Positions 21,842 to 33,109 of a stretch of DNA of 64,000 nt are shown here, piece after piece (positions within the stretch are counted from its first letter, which is position 1; every line of letters begins with the position of its first letter). The notes beneath the pieces were generated by a model. The model saw only the letters and a program-made list of their open reading frames with translations. It was not told where the DNA came from and did no database searches. The translations under genes were made by a program, and so were the position numbers. The stretch comes from Nectonema munidae (Eukaryota > Nematomorpha > Nectonematoida > Nectonematidae): positions 1-64,000 of the forward strand of contig JAUIRK010000090.1 of assembly GCA_030549495.1 (NCBI GenBank), in the 5' to 3' direction.

Positions 21842-23527
21842 ATGCCAGAAAATTGCGACGAGGTTTACACTTCTCTACTTTCTTTGGCTGAGTTCTTTCG
21901 AAACGCACCCTATCAAAATTATAAAGACTCGTTGATGTGTTTGTTCGCCATTTTGCATGTGGAGCCACCCATAGAGGTTGAAGCGAGGACCTGCTTCAAG
22001 ATAGGACAGATGTACTACTACTATTCCCAGCAGTATGGCTTTGCTAAGAAGTACTTTGAAAAGTGTTGGAACTTGAGTAGGTCTCTGAGCAGCAAAGCAA
22101 ACATGGACATGAAATGCGAGGTCGTTGCTTTCCTAGCTAAGATATATCAGCGAGAAAAAGCTCCTTTGCACATCACCACGCAAGTTTTGAAACAAACCAT
22201 TCTCCAAACACACATCAAGCCTTATTGGGCAGCAAGATTGAGTCTGCAGCTTTCCCAAATATTTTCGAAAGAAAAAGACTTTGAACAAGTTGTTTCTGTT
22301 TTGAAAAAAGGGAAGGAGATTTGTGTTATAAACGGCTCTCCATTTATAGGACTTCTACTACATCTTAGCCAAGGCTTGATTCTTCTGTCTGATGCTATGC
22401 TTTTTCCAGAATCATTTTCTGCATTCATAGAAGAAAGTGAGGGCTTGTTGAAAAAGGTTAAGAATTTGTCGCAGTTGAAAGTTGTCAACGTTTTCCATTC
22501 CTTCATTCTCGTATGCAGTTACCTCGTCGTTGGCAAAAGCAAAAGTGTAAAGGCAGAGCTGAAGAGTCTGCAAGCACAGCTACAAAATCTGAACGGCATC
22601 GATGAGAGTCAATCAAGCACGTCTTTTATGTGGCTGAGTAAGGAATTCATGACGTTGCTAGCCTACATGCTCATTGTCTTACATGCTATCCAAGTTGGGT
22701 ATGTAGAGCGTGCTGTGAAATACGTCGACAAGGCCCTAGCTCAGATACACAAGTTCAAGCAGATTGAGAATAAAATGGTGTTGCTTTCAACTTTGGAGCA
22801 AACTTTTCGAGAATATTCTGCAATTCTCAGTATAATCACGGGCAAATGCGCCGCCTTCAGACAGCAAGTAGAGCAGAGTGAAAGTATTTGCAGGCACCAA
22901 CCCCACTTATCAAGGCTGTACACTCCACGAATCAACACGCTACGCGGTCTCTATCACCTACGCTGTGGAGAATTCGACGAATGTAAAAGCTACTTCAAAG
23001 CTGTTCTCAACAATGCAAATTGTAGCAAGGTTTTGCACATCTTTGTGGCATTGCAGCTAGCGTGCGTTTACATGAAAACACATCCGACTTCCAATCAACT
23101 ATCGAGTCTCATGAAAAGTATTGAAGGTGATAAGCCAATCATAGTAAGGCATTATCATCTTCACTCTCTATCCTTTCTTGTTGAGAGCTTTTCACATCTT
23201 TTAAACGGAGATATGAGCCAGGCCAAGAGTTTGGTCAGGGAGACTCTTAAAATGTCAAATTCTGAAGACATGAATCATCTTACGTCTTACTCTCTGCTGT
23301 TCCTAGGTCAAATTTTTTACCAGTTGGGAGCGTACCAAGACAGTTTAACGATGGCCAATCCTGGTCATCAGTTGGCTGCTAAAGTTCAAGATCCTTATAC
23401 ACAATTGTGGGCAACTTCATTGCTTGAAAAAGTGTACATAAAACTTAATGACACAAACAACGCCAAAATCAACCAAGAATTATACGAATCAACTAAAAGA
23501 GTTCTACAAGAAAATATTAACTCTTAG
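21842..23527 (+). CDS. MAU2: MAU2 chromatid cohesion factor (SCC4 homologue)
   Basis: The frame is intact, intronless and 561 aa long. MAU2/SCC4 partners NIPBL/SCC2 to load cohesin on chromatin and acts in the nucleus in sister-chromatid cohesion and looping. The protein is an all-helical TPR-like solenoid without signal peptide or membrane span. Landmarks shared with animal MAU2 are EARTCFKIGQMYYYYS near residue 47, IKPYWAARLSLQLSQIF near 126, WLSKEFMTLLAYMLIVLHA near 264, VGYVERAVKYVDKALAQI near 286, and SLVRETLKMSNSEDMNHLTS near 464, followed by SLLFLGQIFYQLGAYQDS. The human protein, as I recall, is about 613 aa; the difference is mainly at the N and C termini. The start fits the domain onset and follows an apparent acceptor at 21799. 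A polyadenylation signal AATAAA lies at 23590-23595. The gene converges with beta-spectrin. Confidence 0.95.
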   Translation: MPENCDEVYTSLLSLAEFFRNAPYQNYKDSLMCLFAILHVEPPIEVEARTCFKIGQMYYYYSQQYGFAKKYFEKCWNLSRSLSSKANMDMKCEVVAFLAKIYQREKAPLHITTQVLKQTILQTHIKPYWAARLSLQLSQIFSKEKDFEQVVSVLKKGKEICVINGSPFIGLLLHLSQGLILLSDAMLFPESFSAFIEESEGLLKKVKNLSQLKVVNVFHSFILVCSYLVVGKSKSVKAELKSLQAQLQNLNGIDESQSSTSFMWLSKEFMTLLAYMLIVLHAIQVGYVERAVKYVDKALAQIHKFKQIENKMVLLSTLEQTFREYSAILSIITGKCAAFRQQVEQSESICRHQPHLSRLYTPRINTLRGLYHLRCGEFDECKSYFKAVLNNANCSKVLHIFVALQLACVYMKTHPTSNQLSSLMKSIEGDKPIIVRHYHLHSLSFLVESFSHLLNGDMSQAKSLVRETLKMSNSEDMNHLTSYSLLFLGQIFYQLGAYQDSLTMANPGHQLAAKVQDPYTQLWATSLLEKVYIKLNDTNNAKINQELYESTKRVLQENINS

Positions 23528-23595
23528 AATCCAAAATTTTACCTTCAAATTTTAATTAAAAATAACTCAACGTTTTTATTTTAAAATTAAATAAA

Positions 23596-23970
23596 TTATA
23601 TCTATACCGAACAAGTGTTTGCCTAATAGAAATGTTTAATTGTCCACTTTATGGTTTACAAATACCTTCTCGTTATCTCTTTTTTGTTCTTTATGACTTG
23701 CGATAGCTAGCATTGCTGTGAACTAAGAAGACAAGAGCCTTTTTAGGGGTTATGTTTTAGACAAAAACCTATTTCAGATTGATATCCTTGATAAAAATCA
23801 GGAAATGAATCAAATTTAGTCAAACAATTATACATAATTTTTAGATTTTCAAGAAGTAAAAATAAATAATCCAATAATAATAATCATATCTTAGATATAA
23901 AATTTTTACTCTAGAAACAATTATGGTGTTTTGGTCTTTTTATCACTAACACCAATTTTTAAAAAATCTT
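23596..23970. other. Downstream of MAU2, AT-rich, nothing recognised
   Basis: This lies between the MAU2 polyadenylation signal and the piggyBac-family element. No feature was supported. Confidence 0.4.
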
Positions 23971-24104
23971 TTAACCCTATTAGTGACGGCCTATTTTCAT
24001 TTCCTCAGTGACCCTAATCAACATCCCATTTCCTCGGTTTTTCTTGAATGATTGCAAATTTTTACAAATTGGCGTGAACCTACTAAATGATTGATTGCGA
24101 ATCT

Positions 24105-24540
24105 GATCGTGACATTTATTTTTTTTATAAAAATCAATTAAACTTGTCAAAAATTGATTGATATTTGACAGCTCAACTAAAAAAAGAAACTTTTAGTTTA
24201 AGCGGGTATACAAAATTTTTTACACATATATACGCATTTTCAAGTGTGCCGAACACAATGGTCATGTTTATTTTTTTTAAAATTCAACCACACCTGTAAA
24301 AAATTGATTGATATATGACAGCTCCACTGAAAAAAGAAACTTTTAGTTTAAATGGTTATACAAAGTTTTCTATTTACATACACCCGTTTTCATGTATGCT
24401 GAATACAATCGGCACGTTTATTTTTTTTTAAAAATCAATCAAACCTTGTCAAAAAATTGATTGACATATGACAGCCCAACTGAAAAAATTAACTCTTTAT
24501 TTAAGTAGTTATAAAAAGTTTTTTTTAACATTTTTGATTA
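24105..24540 (-). repeat. Three inverted family B units inside the piggyBac element
   Basis: GACAGCTC-type words recur at about 24167, 24317 and 24470 (period about 150-153 bp). The words TTGATTGATAT(T/A)TGACAGC and AAAAATCAATCAAACCTTGTC are the complement of the family B consensus at 2815-4090. Units are more diverged than the central units of the left-edge array. Confidence 0.9.
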
Positions 24541-25153
24541 ATTTGTGACTTTTTAAAAATCGTGGTATGTTTGCGGTCAGATATATTGTACTGATTTTTG
24601 AACGATTTATTTTCATGCTATTCTCCAATGACTATATTCAAATTTTTAGTCATTTCACAAATGAATTTATTTCTCTTTGAAGTTTAGATTTTATTTGGAA
24701 TCTATAATAAAACAAAGTTTTTCATTTTCAAAATTTTCAATGAGCGACGAATATTAATTTTAATACTCATCATTATACTATAAAATTGATTCATATATTT
24801 ATGTTCAAAAATTTTTTTTTTCATTTTTAGACTATAAAATGAAAATTACGTTGTGAATTATATTTCAAATGGAGTTTGCATGATTACAACATGTTTTTTA
24901 AATATTATTTATAATTTTTTCAAACTTTGAATATTCCATTTATATATGCATACAGATATGCAAAATTTGCTAAGTTTCTATTTCGGAGGAATGAGGTTAC
25001 AACTTCTCAAACTTTCTTACATTTGTATATATAAAGTAGGCTCCCTCTTCTTCAGAAAATGCCATCCAAGTTTTGCCAAGATAATATTCAGAAAAATTAT
25101 ATAGAACTTATACACTTATAAGAGGCATTATCACTGCATATTTATCTTTGAGA

Positions 25154-25648
25154 GGACGAAATTTAACCATTGACCGTTTGTATACCTCTATAGAGATAGC
25201 TGATTGGCTCTAACTATAGTCGGTGGTACAATAGACACAAGAAGAAAAGGTATTCCGCAAAGTATAAAAAGTTTAGATAATAGAGATAAATTTTCTTATA
25301 AGTTTTGCTGGGATATAGATAGAGAATTTTTATCAATTCATAGTTATGTAGTATTTTCTAAATCAAAAGGAAAAAAAATGTATGTTTTGATTTCCAGACC
25401 CCCTGCCCCCCATTATAGGAATTACAGTAGACGATGAAAAAAGTAAACTTACAATTTTTAAACAGTACGATTTTTCCAAGGGTGGAACGGATATATTCGA
25501 TCAGAGAATAAGAAATTATTCCACAAATAGTAAAACAAAAAAATGGATAGTAGTAGCTTTTTCTTATCTATTAGATACGGCAAGAGTAAATGCAGCTACT
25601 ATTTTTGCTTATAAAGAGAAAAACCTAAGAAATGTAAATTTCTTTTAA
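25154..25648 (+). pseudogene. piggyBac-like transposase remnant
   Basis: Pieces in two frames line up with the C-terminal half of the piggyBac DDE domain. First comes GRNLTIDRLYTSIEIADWL, corresponding to the conserved T-x-D-x-x-(Y/F)TS block with the second catalytic Asp. Then IVGGTIDTRRKGIPQSIK, corresponding to the GT-x-R-x-NRKG-IP block, follows in another frame from 25204. After a C-rich stretch near 25400-25415 the frame changes again to QYDFSKGGTDIFDQRIRNYS, then KKWIVVAFSYLLDTARVNA, ending at TAA 25646-25648. The K-G-G-x-D-x-x-D block carries the last acidic residues of the family active site. In-frame stops (for example after ADWL) and frame changes make it inactive. The N-terminal half is not recognisable. 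Confidence 0.88.
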
Positions 25649-26324
25649 ATATTTTTGAATGAAAATGTTTTTTTGAATCTTGATTATCAAAAAGACAAAT
25701 TTTCGAATAAAGTTTTTCTCTTTTTTTTTAAACTATTTTTATTATCCTTGACAGTTTTAATAAAGGAGATCTTTCACTTTTTTTTTAAATACTGCCCGCA
25801 ATTATTAAATAAATAGCAAATTTTATGAAGAAAACTCATGCTGACGTGAAAATATTTTTTATTTTAGGGAAACGATACGACAACCAAATGATTAGATATA
25901 AAAAACGATCAAATTTTTATTATAAATAAATTATGTTTATCTTCGTTCATTTGTATATTGTTTGATTATACGTATAAAACTTTCTCAAAATGGTCAAACA
26001 CGAAACTTATTTAAATTGACCGATTCAGCTTGTTTCGAGATATTGCAGAGTGAATGGTATAAACGAACTGTCTTTCTCCTTCAAATAAAATGATGCGCAT
26101 CAAAATATGCCTCTACAGAGTCCTTGTTTTGTATTTAATTAATTTCATTAAAAAAATCACCTCATTGAATTCGGTAAAATCCCGTTTTTAGTTCTATATC
26201 ATTTTCAGGTATATTTTCTTTTTTTGCAATTTTGTTTTGCCTACTTATAATTCTATTTGTTCTGTGACAAAATAAATTACATATATAGCTACGTATACCT
26301 ATTTAATCATGAAGTCCTTTATTT

Positions 26325-26430
26325 CAGTTGAAGCGTCATATGTCAATCATTTTTTGACAGGTATGATTAATTTTTATAAAAAATAAACATCACTGTTGGA
26401 TTCAGCCTACTTGAAAATGCGTACATATGT
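26325..26430 (+). repeat. Direct family B unit at the right side of the piggyBac element
   Basis: The sequence TCATTTTTTGACAGGTATGA, then TTTTTATAAAAAATAAACATCAC and GATTCAGCCTACTTGAAAAT, matches the family B consensus in the plus orientation. This is opposite to the left-side copies. Confidence 0.85.
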
Positions 26431-26444
26431 GTAAAACACCTGAT

Positions 26445-26870
26445 TTGCAATTTGATTCACGCTTACAAGTATTTTCAAATTCTAAATCCAAAAACAATCT
26501 ATAATTGGCATTGTTGATTTGTTATAAAAATGTGTGTATTTCATGTAATATTTGAATGAATGTTCTCGTAGTCAGATTTTAGATCTAAACCGCAAATTTT
26601 GTTTTTGGAAACAATTTTTAGAAGTGAACCACAAATTTATTTTACACTTCTAGGTAATTTTGAATCCAAATGCAAAAAAATCTATAAATGTAATTGACAT
26701 TGTTGATTTGATATGAAAATGTGTATATTTCATGTAAAATTTGAATGAATGTTCTCGAAGACAGATTTTAGAAATAAACCGCAACTTTGTTTCACACTTA
26801 TAAGTATTTTCAAATTCTAAATGCAAAATCAATCCATAAATGAAATTGGCATTGTTGATTTTTTATAAAA
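26445..26870 (-). repeat. Inverted family A units next to the right terminus
   Basis: About two and a half units of roughly 190 bp. The inverted strand reads GCGGTTTATTTCTAAAATCTG, then GAACATTCATTCAAATTTTAC and ATGAAATATATACAC, which parallels the array at 1-1260 (GCGGTTTACTTCTAAAAATTG, then AACATTCATTCAAATTTTAC). Confidence 0.88.
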
Positions 26871-27402
26871 GCATGCCCCCCCCCCCCGTCACTGATAGGG
26901 TTAATATCAAAAATATGAACAAGTTTTTGGTTTGATCATTATCACTATCAGGTTGAACTATCATTCTCTAGTTAATTAAGCTAATTCAGTTATAATTTCT
27001 AAATAAATAATTTCTTTGCAAAATTACATTTCGCTACATAGATGATGTTTTTACTGTTTTATACATTTATGAAATGTTATTGGTGGATACTTAAATTACA
27101 TCACAAACAATAAACATGATTTGTTTATCTTTAACCAAAATTATTTTATTTCATCAAAAAATAAATTTTAAATGAAGAATAAAAAACTAAAACACTGAAT
27201 ATAACATGGCTTGACGAAGTGAAAAAATGATGATAATGATGAGAATAAGAAAATTAAAAAAAAAGGATATAGAAAAACTAAAAAAAACATTGATGTGAAG
27301 TGTTAGTGCCGTCTTTACGTGTATGCCAATAAAATGAAGCAAAGTTTGCAAAAACAAAAAAACATATATCTCAAGATTTACGCGCTTTTATATTCAATAT
27401 TT

Positions 27403-27425
27403 ACACACACACACACACACACATA
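27403..27425. repeat. AC dinucleotide microsatellite
   Basis: This is a run of ACACAC. It lies downstream of the beta-spectrin stop codon. Confidence 0.9.
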
Positions 27426-27581
27426 CGAGAGTTTGTGAAATAAATCACTTTTAAAAGTGATACAATGTAGAAAAGTTTTGAAAGATGAAGATGATGACCC
27501 TAAAAATCAACACTACATGTGACTAGGAAACTATGGACAATCATCAATTTGTTCGATAACACATATACATATAAAATAGGA

Positions 27582-27587
27582 TTTATT
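27582..27587 (-). terminator. Candidate polyadenylation signal of beta-spectrin
   Basis: AATAAA on the minus strand lies about 127 bases past the stop codon at 27714-27716. Other A/T-rich candidates further downstream cannot be excluded. Confidence 0.4.
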
Positions 27588-27713
27588 AAATGCAATAATA
27601 TTTGGAAATGATAAGAAGTGTGCTTTTGTATATAGGTATGAGTCGGAAATACGGTATGTAGGGTCGTCGTGTACCACTATACTAACTAAGATATATTTAG
27701 GAAGAAGGTGGCT

Positions 27714-30700
27714 TCATTTTTTTCGCAAAGTGAAGAAGCCGCGTTTCTTCTGCTCCATCTCCTTTTTTTCGGTGGGAGTGAGTGAAGAGGAGGGGTCGTA
27801 GGTGGACTGCGTTGGAAGCGTTTGAGATCTGGCTAATGGAGGATCTGCAGTGCTAGAAACAGCATTTATACGATTCACCCAACTGGTCATTTCTTCATCG
27901 TCTTTCGACTGAAATAGAAATTGCATTCCATCCGGAAAACTAAAAGAAAAAGACGATCAATTTAGTATTCAGTTATATACCCAACAAGGTATGGGGCTGT
28001 AGCGGGGGTGACCGGATTCCAATAACTTAGAATGGGGTTCTAATATTGGGCAAAATATCATATTTTATAGAAAGCCTATTTCAAGCTCTCACTATTCAAT
28101 ATCTTAGCAGTAACAGATTTAGAGGAGAGGGGCAAAAAATATCCGAGGGGATGGGGCGAGTAGGGCCAGTGGTTCTTAACCTTTTTAGGTTCTGGCACCG
28201 CTCATGTGAAAAATTCATCGCACCCCAGCAAAAAATAAAAAAAAATTTTTTTTTATAATAAAATACACAAGCATTTATTAAAATAAATGGACAATTATTT
28301 AAAGCTTAAAATTAATGAGACATTTGCATGTCATGTTGCACTTCTAGACGATTTCGCTACTCGTTTTTATTCCGAAGAAGAGTGAAAAGTTATTGCTTTG
28401 TAGCAACTATCATGAACTGCTGTATGTTTCTCACTTTTATTACTTTCCAGCTATTGACAATGGCTAACTTAGGATGAAAGGCGATACTAATGGGATTAGA
28501 CAGCATGGTGTATATAATCGATATATGATTATATAGTAGTAATCAAATATGGATACAATATATATAGATTATAGAGTCGTGGAGGCATTTTTAATAAACG
28601 TTTATTAAGATTATCTAGCACCGCTTAGGGGTGCTTGCACCCCAGCTTAAGAACCCATGAATTCTAGGCATTCATTCACAATGATTTTGCATATAGAAAA
28701 CTCATAAATAATGTTAGCTCCGGGTAAATTATTTTCTTCTAGATACCACCTGTACCTTTGTCATATTTATGCTATATCCTTTTTTATATGTGAATTTAAT
28801 AAAAAAAATATGAGTTAAGTTTTATTTATAGAGTTTATACACATTCACATCCTGAATGTATGAATATTTTAAAAACTAGCTAACAAAATGATTTATTAGA
28901 TAGTTTTTTCATCTGCTGAATGATTCTTTCTTAGCAATTTTTACACCAAATTAGTGCGAGAAGACTTTTTAGGCTGATGATAAGAATATTATCGCGATCT
29001 TTCTTACTTAGTTTTATGGGTTTACACTCACTTGAATTGAAGTTAAAAGAAAAAAACTATAAAAAATAATCTGAACTTATACTACGGTTTGAAAATTACA
29101 GAAAATATCATTACCGGTATATTCTCAGACATAAGATATTTTTAAGCTGTATCCGGTTCTAATTATTATTTTTAACTATCAAATAATGCAAAAAACATTC
29201 AAAATAGCTTTCATCAGCTATTACAACCTATTGAAATCGGATTCAAGTAAAGAAGTTCAGAAAAAATTTGTCTTAAACTTGAGATCAATTATAGAAATAA
29301 GAATGAAGAAAAATATGAATTTAAAAAGCATAACGCGTTTAAGGCTTTCAGCAATAATCGAGATTTTGAGTTCTTTCGCACTCTAAGCTTGTTGCTCTTT
29401 ATTGTTAATAAACTTTGAAAAGTTTTTCCAGTTCCTTCAAATAACTTCATTTCTTTGCTCAAATCGGTTTCCGTACTTAGACATGAAGAAAGTCTGAGGT
29501 TGATGATTATTATTATTAGTTAAATTTCTTTTTCTTCTATTTCAGGCAGATAATTATTTTCGGTTTGCTCAGGTAATAAAAAGAGGTTCTTTTGCAATTT
29601 TTTTTTTGATATTTTCTAATTACTGGGACAAGGTGTTCGGTAAAAGTAAGAGTATTTTTGCTGATAAAAAATTACAGGTTTCAAACCCTAACTTCTACTG
29701 ACTCGAAAAAGGTATAGGAAAAAATTGGAATTATAAATCTGAAAATTATTAGGGAACGATTTGGTGCAAACTCCTTGAATCCCACAGCACCGGTTGTATC
29801 CCCTCTATCTATTTTAATTAAATTGATTTGTATACTTGTTTTATATAAATTTATCAGCTGCAATTTCCTTTATTATTTCTTAAAATCGTGTATTTTTTTA
29901 AAATTTTTGTAACTGATTTCAAAGTTGATAAGATTTTGATATTTTTTACCCTTAAGTCCATTTGTCTAATAAATTTTTTAGTTTCATACCCCAATTTAAA
30001 TTTTCAATGTTTCCTGATTAGATAGTGTATTGCTTTCCTGAGTTAGACTTTTGCTACTTTTGGTATGAAGTTTCTCACAGCGCTCATTCCTACTGTGTTT
30101 AGCTTCAATTTAATTTGTTCAGCCATTTCTTCCATATTTACAAAGTATAAATAAATAGGAATTTTTTGTATCATTCTAGTACCCCGCCCGTGGGTACTCT
30201 TGTGTTTGTATAAACGCATTCCTAAACTCTAGCAAATAGTCTTCCATATACAATTCAGAATTGGTTTTATCATTTCTGAGATGAAATTCGCTCATCAAAT
30301 TTAAAGCACTCAAACAACTAAACTAATTGTCTGCTTAACTTCACTATAACATTGTTTGATCATTTTTGTAAAAAAATTTGACGCAGAAAATGGAATAGAA
30401 ATTGATATGAAAATTAAAAGTTCTTTGAAGAATAGCAGAATCCCATCTTAAATAATTTGAATCCAAGAGAGTTAAGACTCCACTTTAAAGATTCCCAAGT
30501 GACCGTTTTCGAGGGATTTTGCAAACTTTTTGAAAACCTCATTTTATGAGTTAATTCGTAGCTGCTGATCACAAAGAGATTTTCTAAAATGAGGTCCAAT
30601 TCATGGTATGCAAACAACTGTCCGAATTTTGAAAATTAAAAAAAAAAAATTAAGTTTCTTAAAATATATTAATTTCTTTCTCGGAGTTGGTTCAATTTAG

Positions 30701-33109
30701 GGAAATTTACAATGTAAAAAAACTATAGTATAATAAAATTTTTGCAAGTTTGAACAACCTTGGTTAGAGGGACAGATGGTTGATGACCAAAATTATCCTT
30801 AAAATCAAGATTCTACTGTGTAAAGTAAAATAGCCTTATACAACACTTTCAAATTGCGTATAATGATAAAAAAAAATTGAACTTGCTCACACACTCAACG
30901 TAATCCATAAAAATTAAATGATATGGGGTTTGGCTAATTAAAAAAATTATAGTTGTCGAGAACTTGTGTTTTAGGCACTTGACGTAGAACCATAATATAA
31001 GTTATATACGGTAAAGAACTTTTAGACTTGATATAAATAAGTTCAAAAATGTATCCTGGTCATTGCTTGAAGAATTAATTTGCACACAAATTTTGGCGCT
31101 TATAAATGAAAAATCGCAGATGCATTTCATTAAAATTGAGAAATCAATCAAAACTTGCTTATGAATCACAAAAACCATATTTTGCAATATTGCTTCCTGA
31201 GATTAATCAATTTTTAATTTGATTGGGTGAAAAGTAAAAATTTTATTTGTGTTTTTATCGTTAAAAGCTACACTAAGCTGTGCATGGTTTTCTCCATCTT
31301 TGGAGTACTTTCTTTGCATACACTCACATCATCTATAAGAAAACAGTATTATCAAAGAAACTTTCATAGTATTTATCTTAATAAATTTTTTTTCGATCAA
31401 AAATATCATTTTCTAAAAATTAGCTTTAATCAAAATTAATCTTTTCTCACAATCAAAAATGCTTATTAAGCTTAAAAGTTAACTTTTGCCCGTACAAAGT
31501 ATAAAGATTAATTTTAGGATCTTTCAGATTGATATTCATTCATTTGAATACTTGGTAATCGTAATAGATTTTTTATTGGAAATTTAATCCTTAATCTCAA
31601 ATTTTTGAAGCATGATAAAAAAGAGTTGATTCCAGGCGAAACCTGGAACTAATAATTTTTGCCGGGATGACGAAAATTCAGGAACACTCGTGTTGATAGA
31701 ATACTTTTTGATAGCCTTACTAATATCATGTTTACACGATATGATATTGAAGTACAATTACGTTAATTTGAAGACGTGGCGTTTTTTGGTGTAATCACTT
31801 GCAATCACGGCATCTGCTTGAAATAAGCTCAACGGCTCTTCATCTCTGAAGTAAACTGGAGGATCCTGAACAAAAAATAGAACTATAGTTTAGCAATTAA
31901 AACAAAACCCAAAAGTTAACTTTGTAGGATTATTTTGATATAAAAAATTTTAGAATGATGGATCAACAAAATTGAGAGTTTATGAACAAAAACAACCCCA
32001 GTTCGAAAGCAGCTATAGAAAACGATTAATTTTTATTGATGAAGAAATTTGAAAGTAAAAACTTAAAAAAGATTTTGTTTATCCTTATAGGTAGGTAGCT
32101 AGATGTACGCTTAAAAGGAAGAAATTCGAAAAGTTTATTAGAGTAGCAAGATGAAACTTGGATGCACTGTGAGAAATTACTAAATTTGGATGTTGTAGCA
32201 AAAGTAAATTACTTGCTGAGATGACTTTTGATCTTTGAAAAAGTGAATTTTGTTACCAGCCAATAAGGAATACAGCTTGTCCCAGGATCTTAAATAAAAA
32301 AAAGAAAACTTAATGAAAAACTTTTGAAAATTCTGTGTAAGTTCACTTTCTCTTGCTCTACAATTATTATACAGGCCAGCCTTTTCTCCCTTGTGACAAA
32401 TGAAAATCACCTTTACCAGTTCCTTCTAGGGTCAATTTGAAATTTCTTGGATTAAAAAATGAGGTAACTCGCATCCATTTTACTGGGTCTTACACGCCAA
32501 GGGTCTCTCTCTTTCTTCAAAAAAATTAATAAGCAGCGAAAAGTTCTATTAAAAACTTTTTATAATCAAATTCTGGATCCCTTTCGATCTCATTTGAAAT
32601 CGACATGCACACAAATATCCTATAAAACAAATTCAAAAATGATAAAATTAATTTTTATTACATTCAAAAATTTAATTATTTTTTACTGAATGCATTCAAC
32701 AAGGAGACAAACTATGCATACTACCAAAAGGAAACAAACAGCCACAAAAGTCACAAACCTTTACCCTTAGATATGAAAATCATTATAAATGAGAGACGCC
32801 ATGTTAATCACGAAGATTTATAATGATGTTATCAATATAATTCGCAAAGGAATTAACAAAAAATATATAAACTTGATATTTTATTAGAAAAGACAAATAA
32901 AATTGAAATAAACGAGAAAAACTAAGAAATATAAGGATATCCTTGCTATAAACGAGAACAAAATCGCTTCAAGTTCTTGGGTAATATACCGCATCAAGCT
33001 AAATTTATTATAAGATACCTGTGTGTTGCTTTTCTTGAAGTCGTTTCCCATGTATGCTTTCGAATGATCATTCCTCCAAACACGGTCTCATCTACTGCGA
33101 TTGATGCAT
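27714..33109 (-). CDS. beta-Spec: beta-spectrin PH domain and C-terminus
   Basis: Exons 33019-33109, 32213-32288, 31762-31865 and 27714-27939. They read [20 protein letters not shown], then [39 protein letters not shown] and [20 protein letters not shown]. This is a complete pleckstrin-homology domain of the spectrin type, which binds phosphoinositides at the membrane. The tail contains [19 protein letters not shown] and ends FFTLRKK, similar in style to other beta-spectrin C-termini. The last intron, 27940-31761, is 3.8 kb. Confidence 0.95.

Larger units (their letters stand above)
23971..26904 (+). mobile_element. piggyBac-family DNA transposon with both ends (2.9 kb)
   Basis: TTAA at 23971-23974 and at 26901-26904 flank terminal inverted repeats CCCTATTAGTGACGG (left) and, inverted, CCCTATCAGTGACGG (right), which agree in 14 of 15 positions. 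TTAA duplication and CCC-starting termini are diagnostic of piggyBac-like elements, and a piggyBac-like transposase remnant lies inside (25154-25648). The body contains three inverted family B units at the left (24105-24540), one direct family B unit at the right (26325-26430), and inverted family A units (26445-26870). A C-run sits next to the right end. The transposase is degraded, so this copy is nonautonomous now, though its ends look well kept. Confidence 0.9.
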
